Part shown: positions 22,431 to 22,776 of the stretch, piece after piece
Numbering within the stretch: the stretch's first letter is position 1
Layout of the letters: each line of letters starts with the position of its first letter
Assembly (NCBI GenBank): GCA_038229695.1
Contig: JBBROE010000066.1
Location: 1-22,776 of the forward strand
Length of the DNA: 22,776 bases
Source of the DNA: JACMLD01 sp038229695
GTDB taxonomy: Bacteria; Bacteroidota; Bacteroidia; Chitinophagales; Chitinophagaceae
Reading direction: 5' to 3'
Position numbers and translations under genes: made by a program
Notes under the pieces: model-generated
Seen by the model: the letters and a program-made list of their open reading frames with translations, nothing else
Told to the model about the DNA's origin: nothing
Databases searched by the model: none

Positions 22431-22776
22431 TTAATCAGCCAGCGGCCTTACCATGATATTTTTAAAATACACAATGCTATTGGGGTCGTGCCCCTGCAAC
22501 GCAAAGGTACCGCTGGAAAGCATTCGTTTATCCTGGCCTGCGGGGCGGTTTACGGCGTCCGGTTCAGTGTATTCAACAACCGTTTTGTCGTTTATTTTTA
22601 TGGTTACCTGCTTACCGTTCACTTTGATGTATTCAGTGAACCATTCATCGTCTTTCACATACACTTCTTTTACATCCTGGATGCCATACAAACTGCCGGT
22701 TCTGCGCCAGTCCGTATGAGAATTATTGACCTGTACTTCATACCCTTTGGCGGGCCATCCGCCCTGCTGGAATTCA
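22431..22776 (-). CDS. DUF1080 / 3-keto-disaccharide hydrolase-like protein, N-terminal part outside the window
   Basis: The frame is open to the right edge of the window, so only the last 114 residues are seen. They match the C-terminal half of the DUF1080 family: GGWPAKGYEVQVNNSHTDWR, RTGSLYGIQDVKEVYVKDDEW, KVNGKQVTIKINDKTVVEY, SSGTFALQGHDPNSIVYFKNIMVRPL. This concanavalin-like fold is associated with hydrolysis of 3-keto-disaccharides. The full gene, its signal peptide and promoter lie upstream. It is the promoter-proximal visible gene of the set with YqaE and ThuA-like. Confidence 0.88.
   Translation of the reverse strand, partial: EFQQGGWPAKGYEVQVNNSHTDWRRTGSLYGIQDVKEVYVKDDEWFTEYIKVNGKQVTIKINDKTVVEYTEPDAVNRPAGQDKRMLSSGTFALQGHDPNSIVYFKNIMVRPLAD

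Overview
The window looks like chromosomal core sequence from a Bacteroidota bacterium, most likely of the Chitinophagaceae. The signs are TAnnTTTG promoter -7 boxes in front of several genes, few Shine-Dalgarno sequences, several GTG or TTG starts, a PD40/carboxypeptidase-regulatory/OmpA protein, a ThuA-like gene near a DUF1080 gene, and secreted proteins of a type I associate with this family. This placement is by recognition, not by a database search. I see no mobile element, CRISPR array, tRNA or rRNA, and no gene-free stretch longer than about 300 bases.

Layout. Positions 1-4553 (+) hold the end of a very large TPR protein and a plug-less TonB-receptor-like beta-barrel. Positions 4727-8767 (+) are a housekeeping run: a TrmH-family RNA methyltransferase, a UbiA-type prenyltransferase, an NTF2-like protein, RuvX, peptide deformylase and an unknown exported protein. 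Next come rluD (-) and lipB (+), which diverge from a shared 104-base region, then an exported fibronectin-III-like protein (-). An ACC-deaminase-like PLP enzyme (-) and a sugar-nucleotidyltransferase-like protein (+) also diverge.

Positions 13738-15732 hold the most interesting locus. An ECF sigma factor overlaps a gene for a membrane protein that joins an anti-sigma-like cytoplasmic domain to a periplasmic DegS/HtrA-type serine protease. A small methionine/threonine-repeat lipoprotein diverges from them. The shared intergenic region contains two outward-facing copies of the same bipartite element, GGGTTAC-N16-TATWAA, each correctly placed to be a promoter. This suggests an autoregulated envelope-stress circuit with the lipoprotein as co-regulated output or sensor.

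Positions 15937-19476 carry an aspartate-type aminotransferase (+), a cupin (-), a stand-alone RlmK-like 23S rRNA methyltransferase (+) and a secreted esterase (+). The right end is all minus strand: a PD40-CRD-OmpA envelope protein, then a tightly spaced set transcribed as DUF1080 (cut by the window edge), YqaE/Pmp3 and ThuA-like, probably for sugar catabolism.

Four genes (trmH-like, lipB, the FN3-like gene and rlmK) have an exact or near TAnnTTTG box only 3-5 bases before the ATG, which suggests leaderless or nearly leaderless transcripts.
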